Of a stretch of DNA of 64,000 nucleotides, positions 21,978 through 33,203 are shown piece by piece (within the stretch, counting starts at the first letter, position 1; every line of letters begins with the position of its first letter). Location of the stretch: contig NC_089430.1 of the NCBI RefSeq assembly GCF_026210795.1, positions 620,001 to 684,000 on the forward strand. Direction: 5' to 3'. The translations under genes were made by a program, and so were the position numbers. The notes beneath the pieces are model-generated. The model ran no database searches and was not told where the DNA came from. It saw only the letters and a list, made by a program, of their open reading frames with translations. This stretch comes from Rhizophagus irregularis (taxonomy: Eukaryota > Glomeromycota > Glomeromycetes > Glomerales > Glomeraceae).

Positions 21978-23740
21978 TTCAAATAATTCATCAATTTGCA
22001 TTCTATAAGCAAGTTTATAGTGCTGAAAGCTTTTTTCATTAAGTGACAATCGGATAGTTCTCTCTTTTAATAAAGATTGCACCTCTTCAATAGATTTTTG
22101 CAATTGAATTGCTAACTGTTTATTTCCTTCAGCTGCCAAGCAAATTTCTTCTAATGTATTTTTACTTTTAAATATATCTTCTAAAATATCATCCATCTTA
22201 TCATGTTGCAGTGTTACTCCTTGTAATGCTAAATTTAATATTGACATTACACGCTCTGCAGGGTTCATCCAGCTATGGTATGGTGCAGTTCTAACACTAG
22301 CCAAAAAATCAAAATTACTACAAAGAAACAAACAAATTAATGAAATTTATACAGATCCAAATGTTACTCTATGATCAGGACCACCATCAGTGTATAAGTA
22401 TTACCTACATTTGCATAATCGTGTAAATGGTGCCGATTAGGAGATAATAAAAGCATTTCAGGTAAATTTTCTTGATGTTGCTTTTTAATATTATTATAAA
22501 TTTCAGTGGCATGTTGTATTGCTGTACTTGGTTGAAAAGTTGTATCTTTATATGATACATAAACTTGTCCATGATAAAAAGATTCATTAATACTTTCTGG
22601 TATATCTATGAATAATGTTACTGATGGTGTTAAAGATAGTTTCGTATAATCATGATCAGATGATGTTAAATCCACATTTTGTGGCACAAGTGATTTTTTA
22701 TTACGAACTCCAGTTGAAGTTGCAATTCCTTCTCCAATTGCTATTTTATGTTTGTCATCTGCACAGATAAATGAAGTATATTTTCGAAATTTAATTGAAA
22801 ATAATCTCATGTATTGAAAAAGTGCTGCACAATAGTGTGCATCTGGATGGAATTTTGATAGTTGCCGTGTTTGTATTTTATATTTTATATTGAATCTTCC
22901 AGTATATTGTGAAGCAGTTTGTGTAGCAGGATTCTTTGGCCAGAATTGAAGTCGGATATATTCATCAGATGGTATACATATTTCTGAATTTAATGGAGCA
23001 CCATATTTTGATTCTAATTTTTGTATAATTATTTTTTTGAGATCGGATATAGACATTGCAATAGGCAAATATAAAACAGAACTGGCCCGTCTATAACAGG
23101 GCGGACATCCTTATATCACCTTGCCGATCATTTGCCGATCTTATAGTAAATTGGGTGATATCAGACTTTAAAACTTCGGCCAAAGTCACAGAAGTTTGGC
23201 CGAAGCTTGAAACTTTTATGGGTTATAGTTTAACTGATTTAAAATCAATGGCCGAAGTAATCATTCCTAATTTTAGGTAATCAAGAAGTTATGGCTAAAT
23301 TTATACTTGCAATTATATTTGTTATAATCTATATAATAAATAGAAATTTTCAAAATGCAATTTCTCAATCAATTTGGCGTAAAAAATTATAAAATTACTA
23401 TCAAAATGTTTGTCTTGACGAGATGAATCTAAAAAGCTATAAAACATTAAATTTTAATCACTGGTTGTCACAATATCATTAAAATAATTTCAATTTTCTA
23501 ATTATTATTAAAATTCTGCCCATTTTTGGGTTTTAGTTAATTTTTGGATTTGAAAACATTAATTTTCGGACTTTGGATAAATTTTGATAACAAATAAAAT
23601 TTATATAGTTAAATTTGCAAAAAAATAGTATTTTTTATGTGATAATATTTAAAATAGATGATCGGCAAAATGATCGGCAATAATGTGATAATATGAGGAT
23701 GTCCGCCCTGTTCCCGTCTATCATGTACAGCTGGAACTAT
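21978..23740 (-). pseudogene. DDE-like transposase gene, catalytic core
   Basis: The exon begins after acceptor TACTAG with IVPAVHDRRASSVLYLPIAM, where the MITE at 23095-23712 interrupts. It then reads about 230 codons to 22364 with PSDEYIRLQFWPKNP, YTGRFNIKYKIQTRQL, ICADDKHKIAIGEG (near 22757), GVRNKKSLVP and HGQVYVSYKD. In another frame at 22371-22394 follows TDGGPDHRVTFGSV, then a TAA in place of a sense codon. An open frame from 22331 has TAPYHSWMNPAERVMS (Glu near 22256). ADDK, TDGGPDH and NPAER are candidates for a D-D-E triad; this assignment is inference from motif style. The exon ends at donor GTAAGA. The frame break near 22400 and the stop show decay. Confidence 0.65.
23095..23712. 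mobile_element. MULE-like MITE, 618 bp
   Basis: Perfect outer inverted repeats start AACAGGGCGGACATCC; after short divergence both ends share TTGCCGATCATTT(T)GCCGATC. A perfect 9-bp direct repeat, CCCGTCTAT, flanks it at 23086-23094 and 23713-23721; 9-bp duplications are typical of Mutator-like elements. The interior holds GGCCGAAG(C/T) steps and no ORF. Excising it with one duplication restores an open reading across the transposase exon. Confidence 0.85.
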
Positions 23741-23832
23741 CTAGTATATAAAATTAATAAATTAATACAAATGACATCAATATTAAATAAACAAAAAATA
23801 AATTATTATTATTATTATCATTATTATTTTAC

Positions 23833-25456
23833 CTCATTAAAATAATTGTTCATTTCATCCCAAAAAATATCAAATTTTGTGCCTTTGAATCCATTATTTA
23901 TAATTTACTCTTAAATCTAAGATAATTTCTGGATCTTGTAAATCCAATACAGTTTGGATCCGATCTTGCATTTCTTTTGTTAATTCATTTGATGATGATG
24001 ACGAATCTCCAGACAAATCTTGTAATAATTTATTCCAAATTAATGGCGTTAACTTTGCAATTAAGCTGTACTATAAAAGTAAAATAAAAATTAGGTTATA
24101 TAATTTTATAACTGAATTAAATTAAAAGCTTTCTTATACTAACCTTTTCAATTACATTTTTCTTCATTTGTCTTGTAAAGAATATTGGTACCATTTCATT
24201 TGCTAATAAAATTAATTGAGACTCTTTAGTTTTACTTCTATCATCAAAATATGGTAATTTCCAAATAAAATTTAAAGTTCCTAAATAGTTCCCATGATAA
24301 TACCGATATAAAGTAAATGCAGAATCAACTTCCAAATTTAAAATAAAATCGTAACGTGCTCGCTTATCATCAGAAAGATAAGTATCAAGTGATATTAATT
24401 CATAATAATCAGAATTGTGAAGTATTGAAGAAATATCATCATATTTCTTATCAAAGCTTTCTTTCTTTTCACGTATTTCTATCAAAATATTATCAATTTT
24501 GTTGCGTATAAAATCTACACTCAAATGATTTTCTTTAACACTCTGATTTACTTCTTCTAAATACTTTATATACTTTCTTGCATTATGACATAAATCAAGT
24601 ACTGAAAAGACAAATTGTTTCCATCTTTCTGCACTAGCCCATGGTTGAGATACACATGATTCAACTTCTTTAACATATCCATCTAACTTTACCACAGATA
24701 ATTGTTCTTTTTTATGCTTTCCAGTAAAATAAAATCTGTTATAATTGGAATTAATTTTATATTCTGGTAAATTTAAAATTATGTTTGGCAAATTACATCC
24801 ACGATCTTTTAATTTTGCATGATGTGGGTCAAGATACCATAGTAAATCAATAATTAAACAATTAATAAATTTGTCTCCAAATGTTTCGTGCATACCTCTG
24901 GTCCATCCTAGTGAATTTTGTTGTAAAATCCATAATATATCATTAAATAAAAAGTCCCGTCTTGTTGATGATTTATGTGCTACTGGAAGACAATATCTTT
25001 GACTATTCACCATTAATATTGGCAAAGGATTAACATGTGGTACTAAATCAGGTTCAATGTCTTCCAAATCTTCCAAAATATATTTAACTTGACATGGTTC
25101 AAAATTTTTACAAAATGATAATTTCATATCAAGTTTTCTAATATTGGCCCAATGTTTTGTTATTGGGTTGTAGAATTGTACAGATATTCTCCGATCATTA
25201 ACTGTATAACCCGTACTTCACTCAGCAAGTCTTCAAAATTTTTATTTTCTTCAATATCTATGGCATCATCTTGTAACAATTTATTGTGCTTATAAATGGC
25301 AACAATGAAATACATTATGATGACAGAAATAGAGTTAGAGTTAACGATAAAAAAAAGATTAAAATATAGGTCAGATCGTGTGGTACATGATCCAATTTTA
25401 TCATATCTGTGCGAGGTGCGTTGCTTGGTTAAAACTATCAAATCATATACAGTCAT
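23833..25456 (-). pseudogene. DDE-like transposase gene, N-terminal exons
   Basis: A long exon runs from about 25.3 kb to 24144 (336 open codons from 25127, with more coding-like sequence upstream after an apparent frameshift near 25205). It ends at donor GTTAGT. A 73-nt intron follows and a second exon starts at 24070 after acceptor TATAG and ends at 23833 before donor GTAAAA. Exon 2 encodes LIAKLTPLIWNKLLQDLSG, a serine run, LDLQDPEIILDLRV and, after an apparent 7-bp insertion near 23.9 kb, GFKGTKFDIFWDEMNNYFNE. Exon 1 has conserved-looking blocks such as WILQQNSLGWTRGMHETFG and YLDPHHAKL. The region probably serves DNA binding or assembly; no known domain is recognised. The breaks imply it is no longer functional. 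Confidence 0.6.
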
Positions 25457-25510
25457 GTGACATATATTATGTTTATTTAAATCTGAAATTTTTCAAAAAA
25501 AGAGGGGGGA

Positions 25511-25543
25511 GGACGTTAAACTAATTATTAATTTGGAGCGGCC
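25511..25543 (-). repeat. Right terminal inverted repeat of the DDE transposon
   Basis: Starts GGACGTTAAACTAATT and ends GAGCGGCC on the plus strand; it is the inverted partner of 8240-8272. It lies just upstream of the first recognisable transposase exon, as expected for an intact element boundary. Confidence 0.75.
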
Positions 25544-26453
25544 TAATTAATAACTTAATGTCTAAAATTTTATTTGCATATTTTTACAGGATTTTCAATA
25601 TCAGGTGTCAATTATGCATACTACTGTGCCGTACTACTCATATAAAAAGTCTCTGCGTATAGCTCATAGTAAAAAAATTTTTCGCCACCTGACCCCTATA
25701 TATATTTCTGGATCCTAATGCACCATTTGCAAGAAAATTGGAATATTTGACAAAAAAAAAAGCAAAATTTGATTTTAATTGACAATGTTATAACAATGTT
25801 GTGAAATGTTACAATAATATTACATTTGAGGTGTAAAGTAGCATTTTCCCAAATTTTCATAAAATTTGCTAAATTGGATAATGTTGTAACAATGCTATTC
25901 CAAAAAATTGCTCAGCGTAATGCAGCATTTTCCATAATTTCCTACCATTTTTCAGGAAAATGTGAAATTTGCATTTTTTGAAATTTGGACAAGGTGCTCC
26001 TTTGACCTGTGAGATATTGCAAAAATCAAATGTGATGATTTATATATATTTAATAATTAAATAAGTTACAAAAAAAAAGAATTATTCAAATTACAAACTA
26101 AAAAACTTGTAAAATATTCTACTACTTTAACCTTAGTGTTTAAATAATTCTAATAAAAATAAAGAGAATTTGAATATTTAATAATTTATAAGAAATAAGA
26201 ATCATTTAAATTACAAACTAAGAAATTTGTAAAATATTTTACTACTCTAACTTTAGTGTTTAAATAATTCTAATAAAAAAAAAATATACATATAAAAAAA
26301 ATTTGTTAAATGAACAATAACATCAAATCATATCATTTAAAAAAAAAGTTTTTAAAAATAATTCAAATTAAATCTTTTTCATTATCTGAATAATTAAAAA
26401 AAAAAAATTAATTTCATATAAAATTATTTGCAAAATTATTTTATTTTTCTATA
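25544..26453. other. Intergenic stretch with a 120-bp direct repeat
   Basis: No gene seen. Two direct copies lie exactly 120 bp apart (about 26050-26160 and 26170-26280), sharing AAATTACAAACTAA and TTAGTGTTTAAATAATTC. The rest is AT-rich and includes the 3' flank of the kinase gene. Confidence 0.6.
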
Positions 26454-29400
26454 TTACATACCTTCATTAATAATGATACAATCTCTCAAACTTCCGCTTT
26501 CTTGAATTTCATTCACTTTTCCACTAGTAGAATGACTTAAATAATATACATGTGTATCTTCATTTTCAAGAATTTTATTCAATTCTTTACTAGTAAAACT
26601 AAGTAAGCGACTTGTATGGCATACTTGTGGATGAGATTCGGTAATTAAATTGTTACATTGAATTGATGCATTTATAAATTCCATAATATTGCTTTTTAAT
26701 TCTTCATTTATATCACTTATATCACTGATTTCAGGATTAAAAATCCAATTTTTAATGATATTTTTAACTTTTAATGCAGATGGCCTTTCTAATGGATCTT
26801 CATTCCAACATTTTTTCATTAAATCTATATAGCATTGTGGAGTATTTTCAATAATTTCAGGACGTTCACCTTTACAAATACTTAAACTAAGTTGAATATC
26901 ATCATATTTTCTGTCACTAAATGGTGGAACTCCAGATGTAAATTCCCACATAATCATAGAAAAACTATATATATCACTAGCTGGAGTATATGATTTACCT
27001 CTTAAAATTTCAGGTGCCATAAATGGTATAACACCATAAATACTATCTTTGTTTAAAAATGATTCCAAAGGTTGACATAATCCTAAATCACTAATATAAA
27101 TTTCATCATCTTTATTTTCATCATCTTTTAAATTATTTTTATACTTATTATGTTTTAAAATATTACCATCATGAAAATCACAATGAATAAGATTTTGTTC
27201 ATGTATTTTATGAAGTCCAGAAATAATTTTATATAATATATATAATCTCTGTTTCCAATTATTTTTAATTATTTTTGTTAAATTTTCTCTTAAATTGCCT
27301 TTATTTGCATAATCCATTATTGCCATATATTTCGAATCTGGATTTCTTGTAAATCCGTACAAGTTAATAATTTCAGTTGAATCTAAACAACTTTCATGAT
27401 ATTTCCACTATATAAAAAGTTAAAAGATTATTAAAATAAATTTATATAAATAAATTATAATTTAAGTTTAAAAAAAAAAATAAATAAAATGTTATAAATA
27501 ATATATATCTTACTTCTTTTAAAAATTTACTTAAATTTTCATTTAAATCTTTGGGACATTTAAGAACTACTTCCATATCACCGTTTTCTTTTAACCAAAT
27601 AGCTTTATAAACACTACCAAATCCTCCTTCATTAAGATATTCAACATCCTTAAATTTTTTATAAGGAATCCATTTTAATTTTTTTTCTAAAATAAAATTA
27701 TCCATAATTATATTTCCACTTTTTCCAAATCTAAATAATTTTAAATAATTAAAATTCATTAAAAAATTACGTTGAAATCGTTGAAATATTAAATTTTAAA
27801 AAAAATAACATTAACACTTACCCTAAAATTTAATAAGAAATTTTAATAAATGATAAATTTTAATTTATTTTTTACATAAATAGTAACGTAATAATAACCA
27901 AAATTTGTAACTTACTAACTAAAGTAAATAAACAAATATAAAGAATTTAGTTAATTAAAATTATTTGTGAATATTAAATACAGTAAATATACAAGGATAG
28001 CAATATCTAATAACTTACAACCTAAATTAAATTAGAATCTAGTTAGTTTAAATTATATGCAAATATCACATAAATATATAATAATAAAATTACTTGTTAC
28101 TTACAAAAATCTAAATAAATTATCAATCAATTTTTTTTAATTAATTTAAATATATATTGAATATAATAACAAAATTGAATAAATAATTTATTACAACTTA
28201 CGCTCTACATTATTAAATAACAAATTTAGTTTAAATTATATGTGAATATGATATAAATACGTAATAATAGAATTAATAAACAACTTACTTCCTATATTAC
28301 CAAATAATTTATAAATAAAGAATTTAGTATAAATTATATTTAAACATCAATTAATCATATAATGACAGAATTAAATTAAGTAACTTACGAACTATATTAT
28401 TAAATAAAGAATTTAGTTAGTTTAAATAATACATACATATGCATAACAATACAATCAAATAGAATAGTTTATATAACTTACAATCTAAAATTATTAACGA
28501 TTATTTTTAAATAAAGGATTTAATCAATAAATCATATACAGTCATCATATAAACAATGTAATAACATAATTTATAACTTACAATCTATAAATAAAGAATC
28601 AAATTAGTTTAAATTATATATAAACATTACATAAATATATAATAATAGGATTACTCACTTTCTATATTTTTGAATAATTTTTTAAACGAAAAATTTAGTT
28701 AATTTAAATTATATGTAAATATGAATTAAATAAATAAATTATAACTTACCATCTATTAAATGACGAATTTAATTTTTTTTTTTCGAATTATTTGTAAGTA
28801 TTTTATAAAGAAAATAACTACATTTAACCGTGAGGAAAATTAACCGGTGGGCAGAATTACACAATTCCAAGTCAACTCATTACCAGCATTAACATTAATT
28901 CCTTCATTTACCGGTTAATTTTCCCCCTGGCTAAGATCCTTATATAAATATGTGATAGACAAATTACCTTCTAGATTATTGATTTTTTTTTTTAAAAAAA
29001 AAAATTTAGATTAAATCATATGTAACAGGTATTATATAAATACATAGAATAAAATAACTTACTCTCTATATTATTAGCAATATTTAAATAAAGAATTCAG
29101 TTAATTTTAGTTAGTTTAAATAATATTATATAAATGTCAAAATAAAATTAAATAAATAACTTATAACTTACTAACTAAAATAAACAAATAGTATTTTTTC
29201 AAATAGAAAATATAGTTAAATTAAATACAAATGCTATACATGTAATAGAATAAATAAATAACTTCTAACTTACCAACTAAAACATGTAATAATTTGCGAA
29301 AAATTTAATTAGTTTATATTATATGAGAATGCAATAAAATATATAATGGTAGAATAAAATAAATAACTCACTCTCTAGTATATTATTAAATAGTTTTTCA

Positions 29401-32400
29401 AAGTAAAGAAGTCAGTTTAATTTATAGTATGTATTATAAATATACAAATACAAATAACTCACGTGCTGTATTATTAAAGAACAAATAATTTAGTTAGTTT
29501 AAATTATATAAATATCATATGTAATAATAGAAATAAATAACTTACAATCTAAATAAATTGTCAGATATTTTAATAAAGAATTTGTTAGTTAACATAAATT
29601 TAAATGTTATGCAAACGTATAATAATACTATCGATAAATAAGCAACTTACTCCCTATATTATTAAATATTTTTTTTTAAATAAAAAATTTAGTTAGTTTA
29701 AATTATGTATGTGTAAATATCAAATAATATATAATAATAAAATCAAATAAATAATTATTACTTACGCACTATATTACAATTTTTTAAATAAAAAGTTTTA
29801 AATATATTAGTGAATATTATATAATAATAGAATAAATAATTAACTTATAACTTACAAACTAATACAAGTAAATTGTTCAAATAATTTTTATAATAAAGAA
29901 TTTCGTTAATTTAAATTATTTGTAGATATATAAATAGAATTAAATAAATAACTTGTCACTTACGTGCTATATATTAAATATTTTTAGATAATTTTAGTTA
30001 GTTTAAGTTACGTATAAATTATGGTAAAAAATAAAAATAAAAATAACATACGTGCTTATTATAAAAATAATTTTTAATAAAAAATTTAGTTAATTTAAAT
30101 TCATATAAAAAGTATGCAATAATAGAATTTAATAAAGTAACTTACGATCTATATTATTATAATAAAGAATTTAGTTTAATTTAAATTATATATGATAGTA
30201 TTAATGGTATGATAATAGAATTAAATAAATGATTTATAACTTACCATCTAAAAGAAATTGCCAAATAATTTTTTAATAAAGAATTCAATTAATTCAAATT
30301 AAATATTTGTAAATAATAATAGAATTAAATAAATAACTCACTCTCTATTATTAAAAAATTGAAAAGTTAATTTAAATTATTTACAAGTATTATATAATTG
30401 CATTATAATGTAATAATTAAATAAATAATTTATAACTTACCAACTAAAATATTAATTTTTTAAATAAAGAATTTGATTATTTAACTGAAATTATACGTAA
30501 ATATTATTTAAATACATAACGATAGAATAACTTACTCTCTATATTATTAAAATAAAAATTTAGTTTATAATTAATTTAAATAATCACGTAAATATTTTAT
30601 ATAAATGTATAATGGTAAATTAAATAAATGACTTATAACTTACCAGCTATAATAAATTTCCAGATAATTTGTTAAATAAAGAATTTCGTTAGTTTAAAAT
30701 ATATAATATATGAATATATGTAAAATTTCATATAAATATAATAGAATTAAATTAATAACTTGCCAACTATAATAAAATTACAAAGTGATTATTTTAAATA
30801 AGAATTTCGTTAGCTTATATTATATACAAATATTCTATAATGAAATTAAATAACTTACTTCCTATATTATTAACCGTTTTTAGAAAGAATTTAGTTAGTT
30901 TAAAATATATGTAAATATCATATATCATAAAGTCCGCCCTTTTTGCACATAATGCTAGCCAAGAACATCGTAATGTAGCCCAAAATTGCGAACTTTATGA
31001 TAGATCTGTAATAATCAAATCAAATAAATAACTTACTCCCTGTATATTATTAAATGATTTTTAAATAAGGAATTTAGTTCAAATTATATAAATATTATAT
31101 AAATATGCAATAATAGGAATAAATAAATGACTTATAACTTACAATCTAAAATAAATTACCAAAGTTAGTTTAAATTATTGTAAATAGTGTATAAATATAT
31201 ATGTATGATAGAATTAAATAAATAACTTACCAACTATAATAAACCACCAAATAATTTTTAGACGGAAAATTTAGTTAATTTATTAAATTACAATATTAAA
31301 TATATATTTAAAATAATAAAATTAAATAAATAACACATATTTAACTTACGTCCTAAGAAAATTACCAATATTTATTTGTGATTAGTTTAATTATATTAGA
31401 TATCATATAAATAAGTAGTAATAAAATAAAATAAACAACTCACTTGCTAAATCATTAAACCGTTTTTTAAAAAATATTATAAATTTTTGTAATAAGGGCA
31501 GCGTAATATATTACGTAACGCCCGTAATCCAACAACAAATTTCGGGTGATATCAGCGTAAGATAGGTAACCAATTAAAATATAATATAATTATATATCAC
31601 ATGATTTTATTATGTGTCCAATTCTCGTAATAAATGTCAATGTTCCTAATAAAATTAAATAAATGACATATAACTTACATGCTATATTATTTTTTAATAA
31701 TAATAGTTAGTTCAAATTATATATGAAGCGTAATAATGGAATTAAATAAATAACTATAACTTACTATCTAAAATAAATTACCAATTAATTTTTTTTTAAA
31801 TAAAAAAAAATTCAATTAGTTTAAATAATATGTATATATCATATATAAATATACAATTGATAGAATTAAATAACTTGAAATAAACTCACTTTCTACATTA
31901 TTAATAATTTTTTAAATAAAAAAATTTAGTTAATTTAAATCACATGTAAATATTTCATAAATATGTAATGGTAGAATTAAATAAATAACTTACCAACTAA
32001 AAAAAATTATGTAAAATAAAAAAATTAATTAGTTAAAGTTATATGTGAATATTATATAAATATATGATAATAAAATTAAATAAATAATTTATTACGTACC
32101 AACTATATAAATAAATTACCAAATAATTTTTTTTTTAAATTAAATATTTTTTTTTCTTTTAGTATATTAAAATATTTAATAAATAAAATTAAATAAATAA
32201 CTTACATGCTATATTATTAAAATAAAGAAATAATTAGCTTAAATAATGTCGTTAAATATGTAATAATGGAATTAAATAAATGACTTATTACTTACACGCT
32301 ATATTATTAAATATTTTTTATATAAAGAATTTAATTAGTTTAAATATTATATAAATATTTTATAATAATATTAAATAAATAAGTAGAATAACTCACTCTC

Positions 32401-33203
32401 TATATTATTAAAATAAAGAATTTAGTTAGTTTAAATTTATATGTAAATATCTTAATAAACATGTACTAATAGAATTAAATAAATAACTTGCAACTTACCA
32501 ACTAAAATAAATTACCAATAAATTTTTCATTTTTTTCTAGTTAGTTTAAGTTATATACAACTTAAAGACATAGATAACATATAACTTACACCCTGTAATA
32601 TTATTATTAATTAGATAAAAACATTATTACAAAAATACATGATGTAAAAAAAATTAATTATATTACTTACAATCTAATTATTTAAATAAAGAATAAAATG
32701 ATTAGTTTTGAAATATGCGCAAAAATTAAATAAATAATAAAATTAAATAACTTACCATCTATAACATCATTAATGAATGAATAATTATTTAAACAAAGAA
32801 TTTTGTTATTTGAATATTATGCAAAAAATATGGTAAAAAAATAAATAACTGATAATTACTTACTAACTAAAGTATTATTAATCATGATTTAGTTATTTAG
32901 AATATGATAAAGATAAGTAATTTTCAATTATTATTCGAATTATATTAACTTACGATCTAATTATTTAAATGATTATTAAATTAGAAATAATTCAAATTTA
33001 TATGTGAATATTACGTAAGGTAAAATAATATGAAAATTGTTTAAAAAATTATTTCAATATTTTATTTACCTTCAGATTCCTTGGTACTGGTACTTGAAAC
33101 TAGTTTTGGTATTTATTACAAATTCGTTTCAAAATTTAGAATATTCTAATTTAAATTAAATATTCATGCTATTTCTTTTACCTTCATCGTTACCATTAGC
33201 CAT
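26454..33203 (-). CDS. Tyrosine-kinase-like protein kinase; 54-exon gene with 3-nt microexons
   Basis: Exons: 33203-33182 (ATG, 22 nt), 33099-33070 (30 nt), 48 exons of 3 nt, one of 6 nt (28110-28105), one of 1 nt (27822), 27730-27514 and 27407-26454. The total is 1374 nt: 457 residues plus stop, in frame throughout. The kinase domain has G-loop LNEGGFGSV (about 100-108), Lys125 in VVLK, HCDFHDGNIL (Asp217, HCD in place of HRD), DLG (Asp247 region) and MAPE (about 270-273), as in Rhizophagus kinases of this group. The pre-domain FGKSGNIIMDNFI...KWIPYKKF also fits that family. The last intron (106 nt) is phase 0. Probably a cytoplasmic Ser/Thr or dual-specificity signalling kinase. The kinase part is firm; the microexon part rests on splice motifs and frame. 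Confidence 0.82.
28828..28930. mobile_element. Small palindromic insertion in a kinase intron
   Basis: Arms GAGGAAAATTAACCGGT (28832-28848) and ACCGGTTAATTTTCC (28910-28924) are inverted around about 60 bp. The host intron (28971-28753 side) is about 215 nt rather than about 95, so this is an added MITE-like piece. No ORF. Confidence 0.6.
30923..31002. mobile_element. 80-bp MITE-like insertion in a kinase intron
   Basis: Ends TATCATAAAGT and ACTTTATGATA are perfect inverted repeats; the inside holds GCCCTTTTTGC and no ORF. The host intron is 175 nt against about 95 for its neighbours. Confidence 0.65.
31487..31650. mobile_element. Insertion with GCGTAATATATTACG palindrome in a kinase intron
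   Basis: The intron between the microexons at 31679 and 31444 is 232 nt; the excess is a GC-richer block with GCAGCGTAATATATTACGTA and CGCCC on both sides. The exact ends are unclear. Confidence 0.45.

Larger units (their letters stand above)
8240..25543 (-). mobile_element. DNA transposon with TIRs and DDE-like transposase, carrying nested insertions
   Basis: Inverted repeats of 33 bp bound the segment: 8240-8272 (GGCTGTTCTAAATTAAAAAT...) and 25511-25543, whose inward reading starts GGCCGCTCCAAATTAATAAT; they share the core ATTAGTTTAACGTCC. TA dinucleotides adjoin both outer ends, compatible with but not proof of a TA target duplication. All exons of one minus-strand gene with DDE-like signatures lie between the TIRs. 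Removing the LINE (8704-21306 plus 14 bp) and the MULE-like MITE (618 + 9 bp) leaves about 4.06 kb. I do not recognise a named superfamily. Similar proteins are, from memory and unchecked, unannotated repeats in Rhizophagus and some invertebrate genomes. Confidence 0.75.
27823..33069 (-). repeat. Array of about 51 homologous introns separated by microexons
   Basis: On the minus strand the unit is GTAAGTTATTTATTTAAT..., an ACTAAC/CTAAAT branch-like step about 30 nt from the end, then ATTAATAATATAG or TTTAG, then three bases, then the next donor. 3-nt exons start (plus coordinate) at 32954, 32864, 32756, 32671, 32590, 32499, 32397, 32296, 32206, 32100, 31994, 31890, 31765, 31679, 31444, 31350, 31231, 31143, 31037, 30859, 30764, 30644, 30536, 30441, 30342, 30245, 30146, 30052, 29964, 29856, 29766, 29651, 29546, 29463, 29372, 29274, 29172, 29063, 28968, 28750, 28659, 28582, 28492, 28389, 28289, 28202, 28019 and 27916. 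Donors are mostly GTAAGT; others are GTGAGT, GTATGT, GTACGT, GTAATT and one GCAAGT. Introns are about 74-122 nt except three enlarged by insertions. Confidence 0.85.

Noticed and set aside
22331-22366. 35-nt intron between GTATAA and TTTGTAG in the DDE transposase
   Set aside because: The sequence reads on in frame with protein-like codons and only one stop, so a nonsense change is simpler than a very short intron.
27731-27759. ATG at 27759 as the kinase start
   Set aside because: The nine codons before the FGKSGN block read through an acceptor-like TTAAAATTATTTAG; the upstream exon chain joins in frame at 27730, so this ATG is probably intronic. It stays possible as an alternative start.
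27841-33060. Reading the 27.8-33.1 kb repeat as plain AT-rich satellite
   Set aside because: Constant AG-3nt-GT spacing with variable triplets, 51 stop-free codons and exact frame into the kinase are not expected of a satellite.
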